From an uncultured Porphyromonas sp. (lineage in GTDB: Bacteria > Bacteroidota > Bacteroidia > Bacteroidales > Porphyromonadaceae): a stretch of 64,000 nucleotides of DNA. The DNA lies in the NCBI RefSeq assembly GCF_938023125.1, contig NZ_CALHDW010000017.1, positions 291,356 to 355,355 on the forward strand, given 5' to 3'. The position numbers were made by a program, and so were the translations under genes. Each line of letters opens with the position of its first letter. The first letter of the stretch is position 1. The notes beneath the pieces are model-generated. The model was given only the letters and a program-made list of their open reading frames with translations. It searched no databases and had not been told where the DNA came from. Below, piece after piece: positions 35,357 to 42,920 of this stretch.

Positions 35357-37084
35357 TTAGGCATTCTGAGCAGCTACCATACGCGTGAACTCTCCACCCT
35401 GTGCTAGGAGCTCCTCCGGAGCCCCCATCTCCACTACCTGCCCCTCCTTTATTACCACTATCTTATGAGCATGAGCCACTGTGCGCATACGATGGGCAAT
35501 AATCAGCACTGTTTTATCTTTGATAAGGGCAGAAATCGCCGTCTGTATCTTCGATTCGTTCTCTACGTCAAGACTGGCGGTTGCCTCGTCCAGCAGTACG
35601 ATGGGAGCATCTTTTAGCAAAGCACGTGCAATAGAGATGCGCTGACGCTCTCCACCCGAGAGGGTCTCGCCATTTTCTCCTATCTGCGTATCGTAGCCTT
35701 GGGGCATGCGCTGTATAAACTCTTCGCACTGCGCCAATCGCGCCACGCGGCGTACCTCTTCGTCGGAAGCATCTTTACGCCCGACGCGGATATTATCGGC
35801 AATAGAGGCATTGAATAGAAGCACATCTTGGAACACCACAGAGTAGTATTGCAACAGAGTCTCAGGGTCTATTTTGCTAATGTCTTCCCCGCCTAGAGTA
35901 ATGCGCCCTTGGTCTACATCCCAAAAGCGAGCAGCCAACTTAGCCGTGGTGCTCTTACCGCCTCCCGAGGGGCCAACAAGAGCCGCAACCTCACCTTGGC
36001 GAGCCACAAAGGAGACGCCCCGAAGCACCTGTTTTCCGGTTTCGTAGGAAAATTCGACCCCATCAAAGGCTATATCAAAACCCTTGGGGTGGCACTCTTG
36101 CACTCCCGTCTGGATAGGCATTTGATCCATTTCGCGGAAACGATTGATACGCACATCCAAGTAGAGAAGAGCGGCAAAGTTATTCATCACCTCCATAATA
36201 GGGTTGTAGATAGAGGCAGAAACAATCAGAAAGATAAGATAGGTAAGCATGGGAATTGTACCATCTGCCAGTAGATAAGCCCCGACCAAGATAACGGATG
36301 CAATCCCCAATTTAAGTAGTATATGGGAAAGATTGAGAGTACTCCCGGCCAAAGTTTCGCCTCGCATCAACTGTCGTTCGTAGGTTGTAATTGTCTCGTC
36401 GAAGGTCTTGAGGTACTCCTCTTCGCCGTTATACGCCTTAATCTCCTGCACACTCTCCAACCCCTCTTGTATCTGCTGCGCAATCGAGAGTTTCGTACAA
36501 TGTCCCCTTTTGAACCCACGCTCCAAAGCTCGCTTAGAGAGGATCAGTACAAGTAGCGCCAGAGGCACAACCCAAAAGAGAGCCAAAGAGAGTTGCCAAT
36601 TGTAGAAAAACAATCCTATGGTAATGAGGAGGATACTCCCGGCAGCAGCGAAGAGTTGAGGTACAGCATGCGAGAAAACATGCTCTATCTCGGAGCAATC
36701 TTCCATAATGGTAGAGGTAAGATCCGAGAGATTTCGCTCGCCAAAGAACGCCAAAGGCAACTTGCGAAGTTTCTCGGCCAGGGCTATACGACGCTCGGCA
36801 CTCTCGGTATAAATCTTTGTATAGGTAGAGGCATACTGCCTAAAAGCAATAACAAAGATTACAAGGAAGCAAAGCAGACCTATGAGGATATAGTAGCCCA
36901 AGCCATGGGAGGGAGTAGCCCCGGGGTGTATTAGCGGATCAAGGTAATCCGTAAGGTAGAGAAAGAGATAAATTGCAGGGAGCATGAAGGCTAGGTTGAG
37001 CAACAACGACCACACTACAGCCTTAACAAAGGAGATAGCTCCATCACGGGTGAGGGCAAAACGATTTTGTATGAGGTGGATCAT
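35357..37084 (-). CDS. ABC exporter-fold half-transporter, second of a pair
   Basis: A 575-residue fusion of a six-helix type IV transmembrane domain (1-310) and an ATPase domain (about 335-575) with Walker A GPSGGGKST, the signature LSGGERQR, Walker B IVLLDEAT and switch His in IIAHRMR. The ATG at 37084 gives the usual short cytoplasmic N-terminus; a longer frame would run into the previous gene. It and the next gene probably form a heterodimer. The order of two half-transporters resembles the YbtP-YbtQ and IrtA-IrtB systems, which import siderophores despite the exporter fold. The substrate here is not deducible. Confidence 0.84.
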   Translation of the reverse strand: MIHLIQNRFALTRDGAISFVKAVVWSLLLNLAFMLPAIYLFLYLTDYLDPLIHPGATPSHGLGYYILIGLLCFLVIFVIAFRQYASTYTKIYTESAERRIALAEKLRKLPLAFFGERNLSDLTSTIMEDCSEIEHVFSHAVPQLFAAAGSILLITIGLFFYNWQLSLALFWVVPLALLVLILSKRALERGFKRGHCTKLSIAQQIQEGLESVQEIKAYNGEEEYLKTFDETITTYERQLMRGETLAGSTLNLSHILLKLGIASVILVGAYLLADGTIPMLTYLIFLIVSASIYNPIMEVMNNFAALLYLDVRINRFREMDQMPIQTGVQECHPKGFDIAFDGVEFSYETGKQVLRGVSFVARQGEVAALVGPSGGGKSTTAKLAARFWDVDQGRITLGGEDISKIDPETLLQYYSVVFQDVLLFNASIADNIRVGRKDASDEEVRRVARLAQCEEFIQRMPQGYDTQIGENGETLSGGERQRISIARALLKDAPIVLLDEATASLDVENESKIQTAISALIKDKTVLIIAHRMRTVAHAHKIVVIKEGQVVEMGAPEELLAQGGEFTRMVAAQNA

Positions 37085-37106
37085 AATGATTTTGAGGATT
37101 AAAAGG

Positions 37107-38858
37107 TTAGATGGTCCAGTTGATAGAGCGGTTATATTCTTCCCACATTGAGCGGTACAACCCCTCCTGTTCCACGAGAGCTTGGTGCGTACCCTGCTGC
37201 ACAAGGCGCCCCTCGTCAACCACTAAAATAGCATCAGCATCCACCACATTGGTCAAGCGATGGGCTATGAGAAGTACAGTCTTCCCCTTTGTTAGCTCAG
37301 CCAAAGCACGGCGAATCAATTGCTCGTTTTCGGGGTCGGCAAAAGCGGTAGCTTCATCCAAAACCACGATGGGAGCATCTTTGAGGAGGGCACGAGCAAG
37401 GATAATACGCTGTTGCTCTCCCCCGGAGAGATAGGTACCCTCTACACCAATCCGAGTATCTAACCCCTGGGGGAGACGCTCTATAATCTCCCTACACTGG
37501 GCAAGATCGAGGGCGCGCCGGATCTGTTCTTCGGTAGCATTAGGGGAACCATACGTCACATTGTGGCGCAACGAAGAGTGAAAGAGTTTCCCATTCTGGA
37601 AAACAAAAGATACGGCATTCATAAGGTCGTGCGTAGCCACTTGGCGTACATCCACACCCCCAATAGAGATACTCCCCTGCGCCACATCATAGAAGCGAGG
37701 GATAAGGCGAGCAATCGTACTCTTTCCTCCTCCCGAGGGTCCCACCAAAGCATATGTTTTCCCCTCAGGTAGGGTAAAAGAGAGCTCCTGCACGGCAGGG
37801 GTATTAGCTCCGGAGTAGGAAAAGGTAACCCCTTTGAAGGCAATACTATAAGAGGTTATCGGTTGTGGGTGTTCAGCTTCGGGGAGAGGGGCATCCTCCG
37901 TGAGAGCCTCCATGCGACTGATTGCCTCCCCTGCCATAAACATACCCTGCTGTAGAAACATTATCTTCATGATATTGCCGGAAATAACCGGCGTAATAAG
38001 GAGGAATAGTATCATATCGGCTATCACACCCCCATAGTTGCCTGTATTGTGGATCAAGATTATCGCCATCGGGATTAAGAAGAAGGCAATCGTATTGATC
38101 ACTGCGGTATAAAACGACATGGGGTACTGCCAACGAAGGGTACACTTGGTCACAAGGTCGCGATAGCAAATAATACTATCATAGAAACGTTTGAAGGAGA
38201 AAACGGTCTGCTGAAAAACCTTGACAACAGGCACACCTCGCACATACTCTACCGCTTCGGTACTCATCCGCTCTTGAGCATCAAGATACTCCCTTTGGAA
38301 GCTCTGTTGCCTCGGGTTCATCATGACCCCGAGGGTGACAAAAACCATCAAAATAGGGATCATACACGCCAGCCCTAAGTGCCAATCCACAACAAAGAGC
38401 AAAACAAGCACCCCAATGGGCGAGAGGATACTCCCCACCAAGTCGGGCAAAAGATGGGCAATAAAGGTATGCGTTTGAGACGAGTCTTCGTCGATAATCT
38501 TGCGTATACGCCCCGTGGTGTGGGTATCGAAATAGCCCAGAGGCATCCGCATCAACCGCGACAAAGCAGAGCGCCGCATGGAGCACTCAACCCGAAATGC
38601 CGCAACATGCGAGAAGATAAGAGAGAGAAAGCTAAGCAAAATAGCCAATACGGCAGACCCGAAAGCCCACCATGCAAGAGAGAAAACGCTATCCGGCTCC
38701 ACACCCTCGGGCTCTACAAGCAACTGATGCACGATAAGCCAAACGAAGATAAAGGGAAGAAGGGAGACGAGCCCTGTCAAGCCCGACAGTACTAAACTAA
38801 TGGGAAGCAGGGGTTTACGGTTGCCCATATAGGTCCCCAATCGCTGTAACACATTCAT
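37107..38858 (-). CDS. ABC exporter-fold half-transporter, first of a pair
   Basis: A 583-residue half-transporter with a transmembrane domain (about 15-310) and an ATPase domain with Walker A GPSGGGKST, signature LSGGEQQR, Walker B IVVLDEAT and IIAHRLT-like switch (LLIAHRLT). In the YbtPQ-like group this member commonly comes first. It starts behind a clear promoter at 38904-38934 and ends 22 bp before the partner gene. The two ATPase sites look intact, so both halves may hydrolyse ATP. Confidence 0.84.
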   Translation of the reverse strand: MNVLQRLGTYMGNRKPLLPISLVLSGLTGLVSLLPFIFVWLIVHQLLVEPEGVEPDSVFSLAWWAFGSAVLAILLSFLSLIFSHVAAFRVECSMRRSALSRLMRMPLGYFDTHTTGRIRKIIDEDSSQTHTFIAHLLPDLVGSILSPIGVLVLLFVVDWHLGLACMIPILMVFVTLGVMMNPRQQSFQREYLDAQERMSTEAVEYVRGVPVVKVFQQTVFSFKRFYDSIICYRDLVTKCTLRWQYPMSFYTAVINTIAFFLIPMAIILIHNTGNYGGVIADMILFLLITPVISGNIMKIMFLQQGMFMAGEAISRMEALTEDAPLPEAEHPQPITSYSIAFKGVTFSYSGANTPAVQELSFTLPEGKTYALVGPSGGGKSTIARLIPRFYDVAQGSISIGGVDVRQVATHDLMNAVSFVFQNGKLFHSSLRHNVTYGSPNATEEQIRRALDLAQCREIIERLPQGLDTRIGVEGTYLSGGEQQRIILARALLKDAPIVVLDEATAFADPENEQLIRRALAELTKGKTVLLIAHRLTNVVDADAILVVDEGRLVQQGTHQALVEQEGLYRSMWEEYNRSINWTI

Positions 38859-38903
38859 TTATTTATAGTTATAATAGGATTTACTTACATATCGATTCGC
38901 AAG

Positions 38904-38934
38904 CAAAGGTAGAGCAGATGAAAAGTGTTCACAA
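38904..38934 (-). promoter_or_regulatory. Promoter of the ABC transporter operon
   Basis: On the minus strand TTG (38932-38934), about 20 bp of spacer and TACCTTTG (38904-38911) match the consensus, 45 bp before the start codon at 38858. Confidence 0.72.
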
Positions 38935-38957
38935 TCCCCTCTATTGGGGATTTTTTT
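38933..38957 (+). promoter_or_regulatory. Palindrome with T-run overlapping the -33 box of the ABC promoter
   Basis: AATCCCC at 38933-38939 and GGGGATT at 38946-38952 flank a 6-nt loop, and more Ts follow to 38957. In plus direction it looks like a terminator, but no plus-strand gene precedes it. Its overlap with the -33 element suggests an operator. Confidence 0.5.
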
Positions 38958-39211
38958 ACTACGAACTCCCTACTTAAAAGTATTTCATGGCGCAATATCC
39001 CTCCTCGGTCTCCTCATAAGAGAGAGGACAAAAAGCAATTAGTAGCCCTATTTCCTATTATTGCTGTCCGATAAAAGTTTTCCAGTGGAAGAAGATCCCC
39101 TTTAAGATAGTATGCAATGGCGATGGAGTAGCTCTCAAAGGAAAGCACATTGAGTGGAACCTTTCAGAGAAGTTTTATAATGCGATTGATGTGTTGTGTT
39201 GTTTTTTTTTC

Positions 39212-39219
39212 TAGCTTTG
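39212..39219 (+). promoter_or_regulatory. Candidate -7 box of the lipoprotein cluster
   Basis: TAGCTTTG fits TAnnTTTG. The nearest suitable TTG is 23 bp upstream, slightly beyond the usual 19-21. The leader to 39343 would be about 120 nt. Confidence 0.45.
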
Positions 39220-39342
39220 CCTGCGGATGAGGGTTAAGTACGAGACAAGCTTTACCTTGTCTAGACTCAAGCAGTACTGTATGGTATAGATACACTAGCT
39301 ATAGACATCTTTATAAAACATTAAATCAACTTTAATACGTAA

Positions 39343-40143
39343 ATGAAAAGACAAACGCACTTATTCATGCTCCTACTGGCAATACTATCCATTGTCGGGT
39401 GTCATAAGGAGCCAAGCTCTTCTCCCACAGTCACTCTTGCGGAAAGTATCATACTAGATGATGCTCAGCTAGAACTCATCGAGGGAGAGCTATACAAGCT
39501 CTCGGTGACTATCCTTCCTAGCAATGCTACGGTACAGTACAGTAGCAGTGATGAGTCAGTAGCATATGTGGATAGGGGTACTATCTTTGCTATCAAGCCA
39601 GGCAAAGCTGTTATCACGATTGCCTCTGGGGCTATCAAAAAAGAGTGTCAAGTCTCTGTCGTCATAGCAGATCAGAGTAAGACATTTGCAAGGTTGCCGA
39701 TACCTGAGTTTACCCTCCTAGGTGATCCCAACAAGGCTAACGTCTTCGCCTGGGAGGAAGCACACGGAGGGACGCATGAGCCACGCCTTAGCAAGACGGA
39801 CGAGGCTACGGGACTGGAAACTATAGCTTTCAACGTAAATGACGAGACTATACGGCTACGTATATATACTATATCCTCACCTTCAGAAAAGAAACCTCCT
39901 GTAGTCAGCGAGATAGCTCTCTATGCTTCACCTATGGACTATGCCTTTGAGATAAAAGGCTCAGGAGCACGCCTAAATCGGGCACTTCGCAAGTTGATGA
40001 CTCGAGAGGGGTACATCCTCAGCCATGTCACCTCGCTGGGAGCTTCGTATGTCAATCCTACTATATCAATGGGGGTAATCATTTCACCAGCGAAGCATCC
40101 TGAGATAGGAGGACTAGCTCTATTTAACTATAAGAGACTCTAA
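39343..40143 (+). CDS. Lipoprotein with one Ig-like (BIG2) domain and a shared C-terminal domain
   Basis: A 266-residue lipoprotein with lipidation Cys20 (SIVGC). Residues about 30-107 form a BIG2-type bacterial Ig-like domain (ILPSNATVQYSSSDESVAYVDRG, then GKAVITIAS). Residues about 120-266 form a domain that recurs in the next two genes, with Trp137 in WEEAHGGT and Tyr224 in REGY as landmarks. I recognise no named family for that domain. The base composition is more AT-rich than the flanking housekeeping genes, which suggests transfer. It is the first of three lipoproteins in one direction and is probably exposed on the outer membrane. Confidence 0.75.
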   Translation: MKRQTHLFMLLLAILSIVGCHKEPSSSPTVTLAESIILDDAQLELIEGELYKLSVTILPSNATVQYSSSDESVAYVDRGTIFAIKPGKAVITIASGAIKKECQVSVVIADQSKTFARLPIPEFTLLGDPNKANVFAWEEAHGGTHEPRLSKTDEATGLETIAFNVNDETIRLRIYTISSPSEKKPPVVSEIALYASPMDYAFEIKGSGARLNRALRKLMTREGYILSHVTSLGASYVNPTISMGVIISPAKHPEIGGLALFNYKRL

Positions 40144-40174
40144 CTAATTCACTCACCATAGAACATGTTTCATT

Positions 40175-41983
40175 ATGAAAGACCTTAAGGTATACTTAGC
40201 AGTACTATGCGCTACGCTACTCCTTTTTACCAGTTGTGGTAAGGAGCAAGAGGCTCCACAGAGCTACTCTATCGACTTCGTCCAGAAGAAAGTCTCACTC
40301 ACTAGGGGGCAAGAGGTACTCTTAGCTGTCAAAACAGAGCCCGAGCAGATCTCTCAAAAATTGCTCTGGAAGAGCCAAGACCCAACCATTGTGACCGTAT
40401 CTGAAAAAGGTATGGCAAAAGGACTCAAAGCGGGCAATACGATCGTAACTGTGCAAATCAAGGGTACAGACGCTAAAGCCTCTTGCCTTGTGTCTGTATC
40501 TAGCTCATCTTCAGGACAAGACCCAACGGTGACGATTACGCCTTCTAGTGCTCTACTCGCTCCAGGAGAGCAGATCCAGCTTGCAGCTACCATCGATCCA
40601 GCCTCTGAGGAGCATACTATAGAGTGGCTTGCCGAGAAGCCTGATATAGCTACTGTTGATGAGCACGGGTTAGTCACTGCAAAGGCTCCAGGCGAGACAA
40701 TCGTACTCGCACGCCTCAAAGGCTCTAGCGTGACCGCAAGCTGTCTTATAGAGGTACGCCAGAAAGCGCAAGTGCAGCTGACGGCTGAGATAGCTCATAA
40801 ACTCAAGATGGGCTATAGCCTGACACTTTCTGCCGCAATTGCTTCGGGCGAATCACTGCTCGTTGATGATGGCAGTGGGGAGAGAAAGGAGTATGCAGTG
40901 TCAAGAAATGCGTCCAATCCGACGATGCTAGATATACCCGTGAGAGGAGCTACCGTCAAGCTCTATGGAGCTCCGCTCTCATATCTATCTCTCGCGAGCA
41001 ATAAGGCGATAGAGCGTATCTCTATCCCTCAGCCTGACATGCTCAAGGTGCTAAACCTACAGGACAATAAGCTCAAGGCTTTAGATTTCTCTGCTTTTCC
41101 AGCTCTGGAAGAGCTATCAATAGGTGGTAATTCATTTGAGGGTAAACTGAGCATAAACCTTCCGAAGCTTAAGATGTTACGTCTAGATCACAATAAGTTG
41201 ACATCTCTAGAGCTACACACGCCAGCACTAGAGTCTCTCTATGCTGATCACCTAGCTCTAACGGCTCTAGAGCTACCAGCTACGATGTCCCATCTGAAGC
41301 TCCTAGAGGTACATCATAACAAGCTCTCTAAGGAGGCGACAACAGCTCTTGTGGCTAGTCTGCCTAAGCTTACTGGGCAGCGAGGCAAGTGTGTCATCCT
41401 AAATACTGAGTTACCTACACCCGAGGGTAATCAATTGGATAAGAATAGTGTCATACCTCTAGCTCGAAGTAAAGGATGGGCTCTCTATGACGGTAAGGTA
41501 GAGATCAAAGAAGAGGCGATCCAGAAGGATCCCCAGGGACTGAACATTAAGGACGTAGCTTACTTGGACTGGAGCAATGGATCTAAGGAGACTATCACTA
41601 CTTGGGAGATGGCTCAAGGTGCTACCTACGATACAGGGGCTAGTGATACCGAGGACCCTGACTACCTACAGCTAGCTTTCAAGGGGAAGGCTGGTGGCGA
41701 TGTCTTCAAGCGAGTCTATATTATAGAGGAGGGCAAACTAGTGCAGGTTGAAGTCTTTGTCAAGCCTTTGGATCGCGTCTTAGTCCGGGAGAGTGGTGCC
41801 AAGCAGAGACTGAATAAAAACTTCTTAGACTCTCTAAAGGCCAACGGCTACACCACTCCTCAAGAGCGTAGCGCTAATCAATTTGTTTCGGACAATGCTA
41901 CGCTACATAGCAAAGTGCTAATATATGAAGAGATGGAACAAGGCACTCAGGCCGCTAAGCTAACCTATTCACAGAAAAGATAA
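40175..41983 (+). CDS. Lipoprotein with two BIG2 domains, leucine-rich repeats and the shared C-terminal domain
   Basis: A 602-residue lipoprotein with Cys21 (LLFTSC). Domains in order: two BIG2 Ig-like units (about 32-110 and 117-195, each with the pattern W-x-S/A-x-x-P-x-I-x-T-V), a linker strand region (200-285), leucine-rich repeats with LNLQDNKLKALDFS and MLRLDHNKLTSLEL spacing (about 288-400), and the shared domain (about 455-600) with Trp477 in WEMAQGAT and Tyr559 in NGY. The combination suggests a surface adhesin or binding protein, by inference from domain types. It starts 31 bp after the first lipoprotein gene. Confidence 0.8.
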   Translation: MKDLKVYLAVLCATLLLFTSCGKEQEAPQSYSIDFVQKKVSLTRGQEVLLAVKTEPEQISQKLLWKSQDPTIVTVSEKGMAKGLKAGNTIVTVQIKGTDAKASCLVSVSSSSSGQDPTVTITPSSALLAPGEQIQLAATIDPASEEHTIEWLAEKPDIATVDEHGLVTAKAPGETIVLARLKGSSVTASCLIEVRQKAQVQLTAEIAHKLKMGYSLTLSAAIASGESLLVDDGSGERKEYAVSRNASNPTMLDIPVRGATVKLYGAPLSYLSLASNKAIERISIPQPDMLKVLNLQDNKLKALDFSAFPALEELSIGGNSFEGKLSINLPKLKMLRLDHNKLTSLELHTPALESLYADHLALTALELPATMSHLKLLEVHHNKLSKEATTALVASLPKLTGQRGKCVILNTELPTPEGNQLDKNSVIPLARSKGWALYDGKVEIKEEAIQKDPQGLNIKDVAYLDWSNGSKETITTWEMAQGATYDTGASDTEDPDYLQLAFKGKAGGDVFKRVYIIEEGKLVQVEVFVKPLDRVLVRESGAKQRLNKNFLDSLKANGYTTPQERSANQFVSDNATLHSKVLIYEEMEQGTQAAKLTYSQKR

Positions 41984-41988
41984 TAGCC

Positions 41989-42564
41989 ATGAAGCAGTAC
42001 GTCAATCTATTTTGCGGAGCTCTATGCTTGAGCTTTCTGCTAGTCGCTTGTCAGGGTACTACCCCTCCGACAAATCCTGTGGATCCTATCCAGCCTCACA
42101 ACTCTTATCCAGATAGTGAAGTCTTCGTCTCTCTCATTCCATACCCTTGCAATGAGTGGGGCGCTAGTAAAGAGGACATTGAGGCTTGGGAGTACGCCCA
42201 CGGAGGTACTCTTAATCAGAAGAAGAGTGAGGAGTACTCAACTAGTCAAGACCTATTCCTATGGTACGATGTAGACTCTAAAGCTAACCCTGTCAGAGGG
42301 TATTACGTCAATCGTGCCAAGGGGGCTATGGATCAGGCTATCGGCTACTATGCGCCTTGCTCCCTCGTGGTTAGTGATGACGGAACTAAAGTTAACCCTG
42401 TCGTAGATAACCTCTTGACACAAAACGGCTATGAGTACACTGGACTAGCTGCTGAGGGATTCTTTCAATATACGAGCCCCAAAGTGGGTAAAGTCCTCCG
42501 TATAGCTCGTGTAGAGCTTGATGGGGAACAGTTAGCCTATGTAACTTACCACCGCAAGCCCTAA
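41989..42564 (+). CDS. Small lipoprotein made mainly of the shared C-terminal domain
   Basis: A 191-residue lipoprotein with Cys21 (LLVAC), a short Pro/Thr linker and then the domain shared with the two preceding proteins: Trp67 in WEYAHGGT and Tyr148 in NGYEY. The distance between these landmarks (81 residues) is close to that in the others (87 and 82). It starts 5 bp after the previous stop and a strong terminator follows, so the three genes form one operon. Function unknown. Confidence 0.75.
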   Translation: MKQYVNLFCGALCLSFLLVACQGTTPPTNPVDPIQPHNSYPDSEVFVSLIPYPCNEWGASKEDIEAWEYAHGGTLNQKKSEEYSTSQDLFLWYDVDSKANPVRGYYVNRAKGAMDQAIGYYAPCSLVVSDDGTKVNPVVDNLLTQNGYEYTGLAAEGFFQYTSPKVGKVLRIARVELDGEQLAYVTYHRKP

Positions 42565-42586
42565 CACTACATAGTAGGACGATAAA

Positions 42587-42688
42587 GGCAACAGCTCGAC
42601 TGAAGGCTATTGAATAAAAGCACCACCTTAGACTAAGTACGCTAGATGAATTGCTTGACTGTCTAAAATGTGGCTTGAGGCTGTTGCC
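42587..42688. repeat. 102-bp segment bounded by inverted repeats, possible insertion relic
   Basis: GGCAACAGC at 42587-42595 and GCTGTTGCC at 42680-42688 are perfect inverted repeats. The inner TTAGAC and GTCTAA also pair. There is no coding capacity and no clear target duplication. Ends of this GGCTGTTGCC type occur in some transposons, but I cannot assign a family. Confidence 0.4.
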
Positions 42689-42712
42689 GAAAAATCCACA
42701 GTACGTTCTTTT

Positions 42713-42746
42713 GATCCCTCTAGATTCTTCTAGAGGGATCTTTTTT
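42713..42746 (+). terminator. Strong terminator of the lipoprotein operon
   Basis: GATCCCTCTAGA at 42713-42724 and TCTAGAGGGATC at 42729-42740 form a perfect 12-bp stem with a 4-nt loop, followed by TTTTTT. Confidence 0.93.
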
Positions 42747-42861
42747 CTGAGTGGTGCAAAAGTCGGAGCTTTGCACACGTTCTGCGCTAGGTGGGGGTAC
42801 TCCTTGCTACGAGGAACTATGTATCATACTATAAGATAGCATAATGGACAAGAAACTAGAA

Positions 42862-42905
42862 GCGGCTGCGAGAGCTGATCATGCGCTCCCTCAGCCTCTC
42901 ACCGC
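42862..42905 (-). terminator. Hairpin after the first T9SS paralog
   Basis: Arms at 42862-42877 and 42892-42905 pair through GCGG, GAGAG and CTG with bulges. Downstream on the minus strand the sequence is only moderately T-rich. Confidence 0.45.
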
Positions 42906-42920
42906 ATTGTCAATCGAATC

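Larger units (their letters stand above)
38859..39342 (+). other. 484-bp divergent spacer between the ABC operon and the lipoprotein cluster
   Basis: It contains the ABC operon promoter (38904-38934), an overlapping palindrome (38933-38957), a TAGCTTTG box facing the lipoproteins (39212-39219) and a small hairpin, AGACAAG with CTTGTCT, at 39243-39262. A frame without a start codon around 39020-39210 is open but unrecognised. I see no supported gene. Confidence 0.6.
42565..42920 (+). other. 356-bp spacer between lipoprotein cluster and T9SS paralogs
   Basis: It holds an inverted-repeat-bounded segment (42587-42688), the cluster terminator (42713-42746), a GTGCAAA/TTTGCAC hairpin at 42754-42776 and a hairpin at the end of the convergent gene (42862-42905). 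No supported gene. Confidence 0.6.

Noticed and set aside
38990..39215. A start-less open frame in the spacer before the lipoprotein cluster, containing KGKHIEWNLSEKF
   Set aside because: No start codon, a stop at both ends, and no resemblance I can name. It might be a gene remnant but the evidence is too thin.
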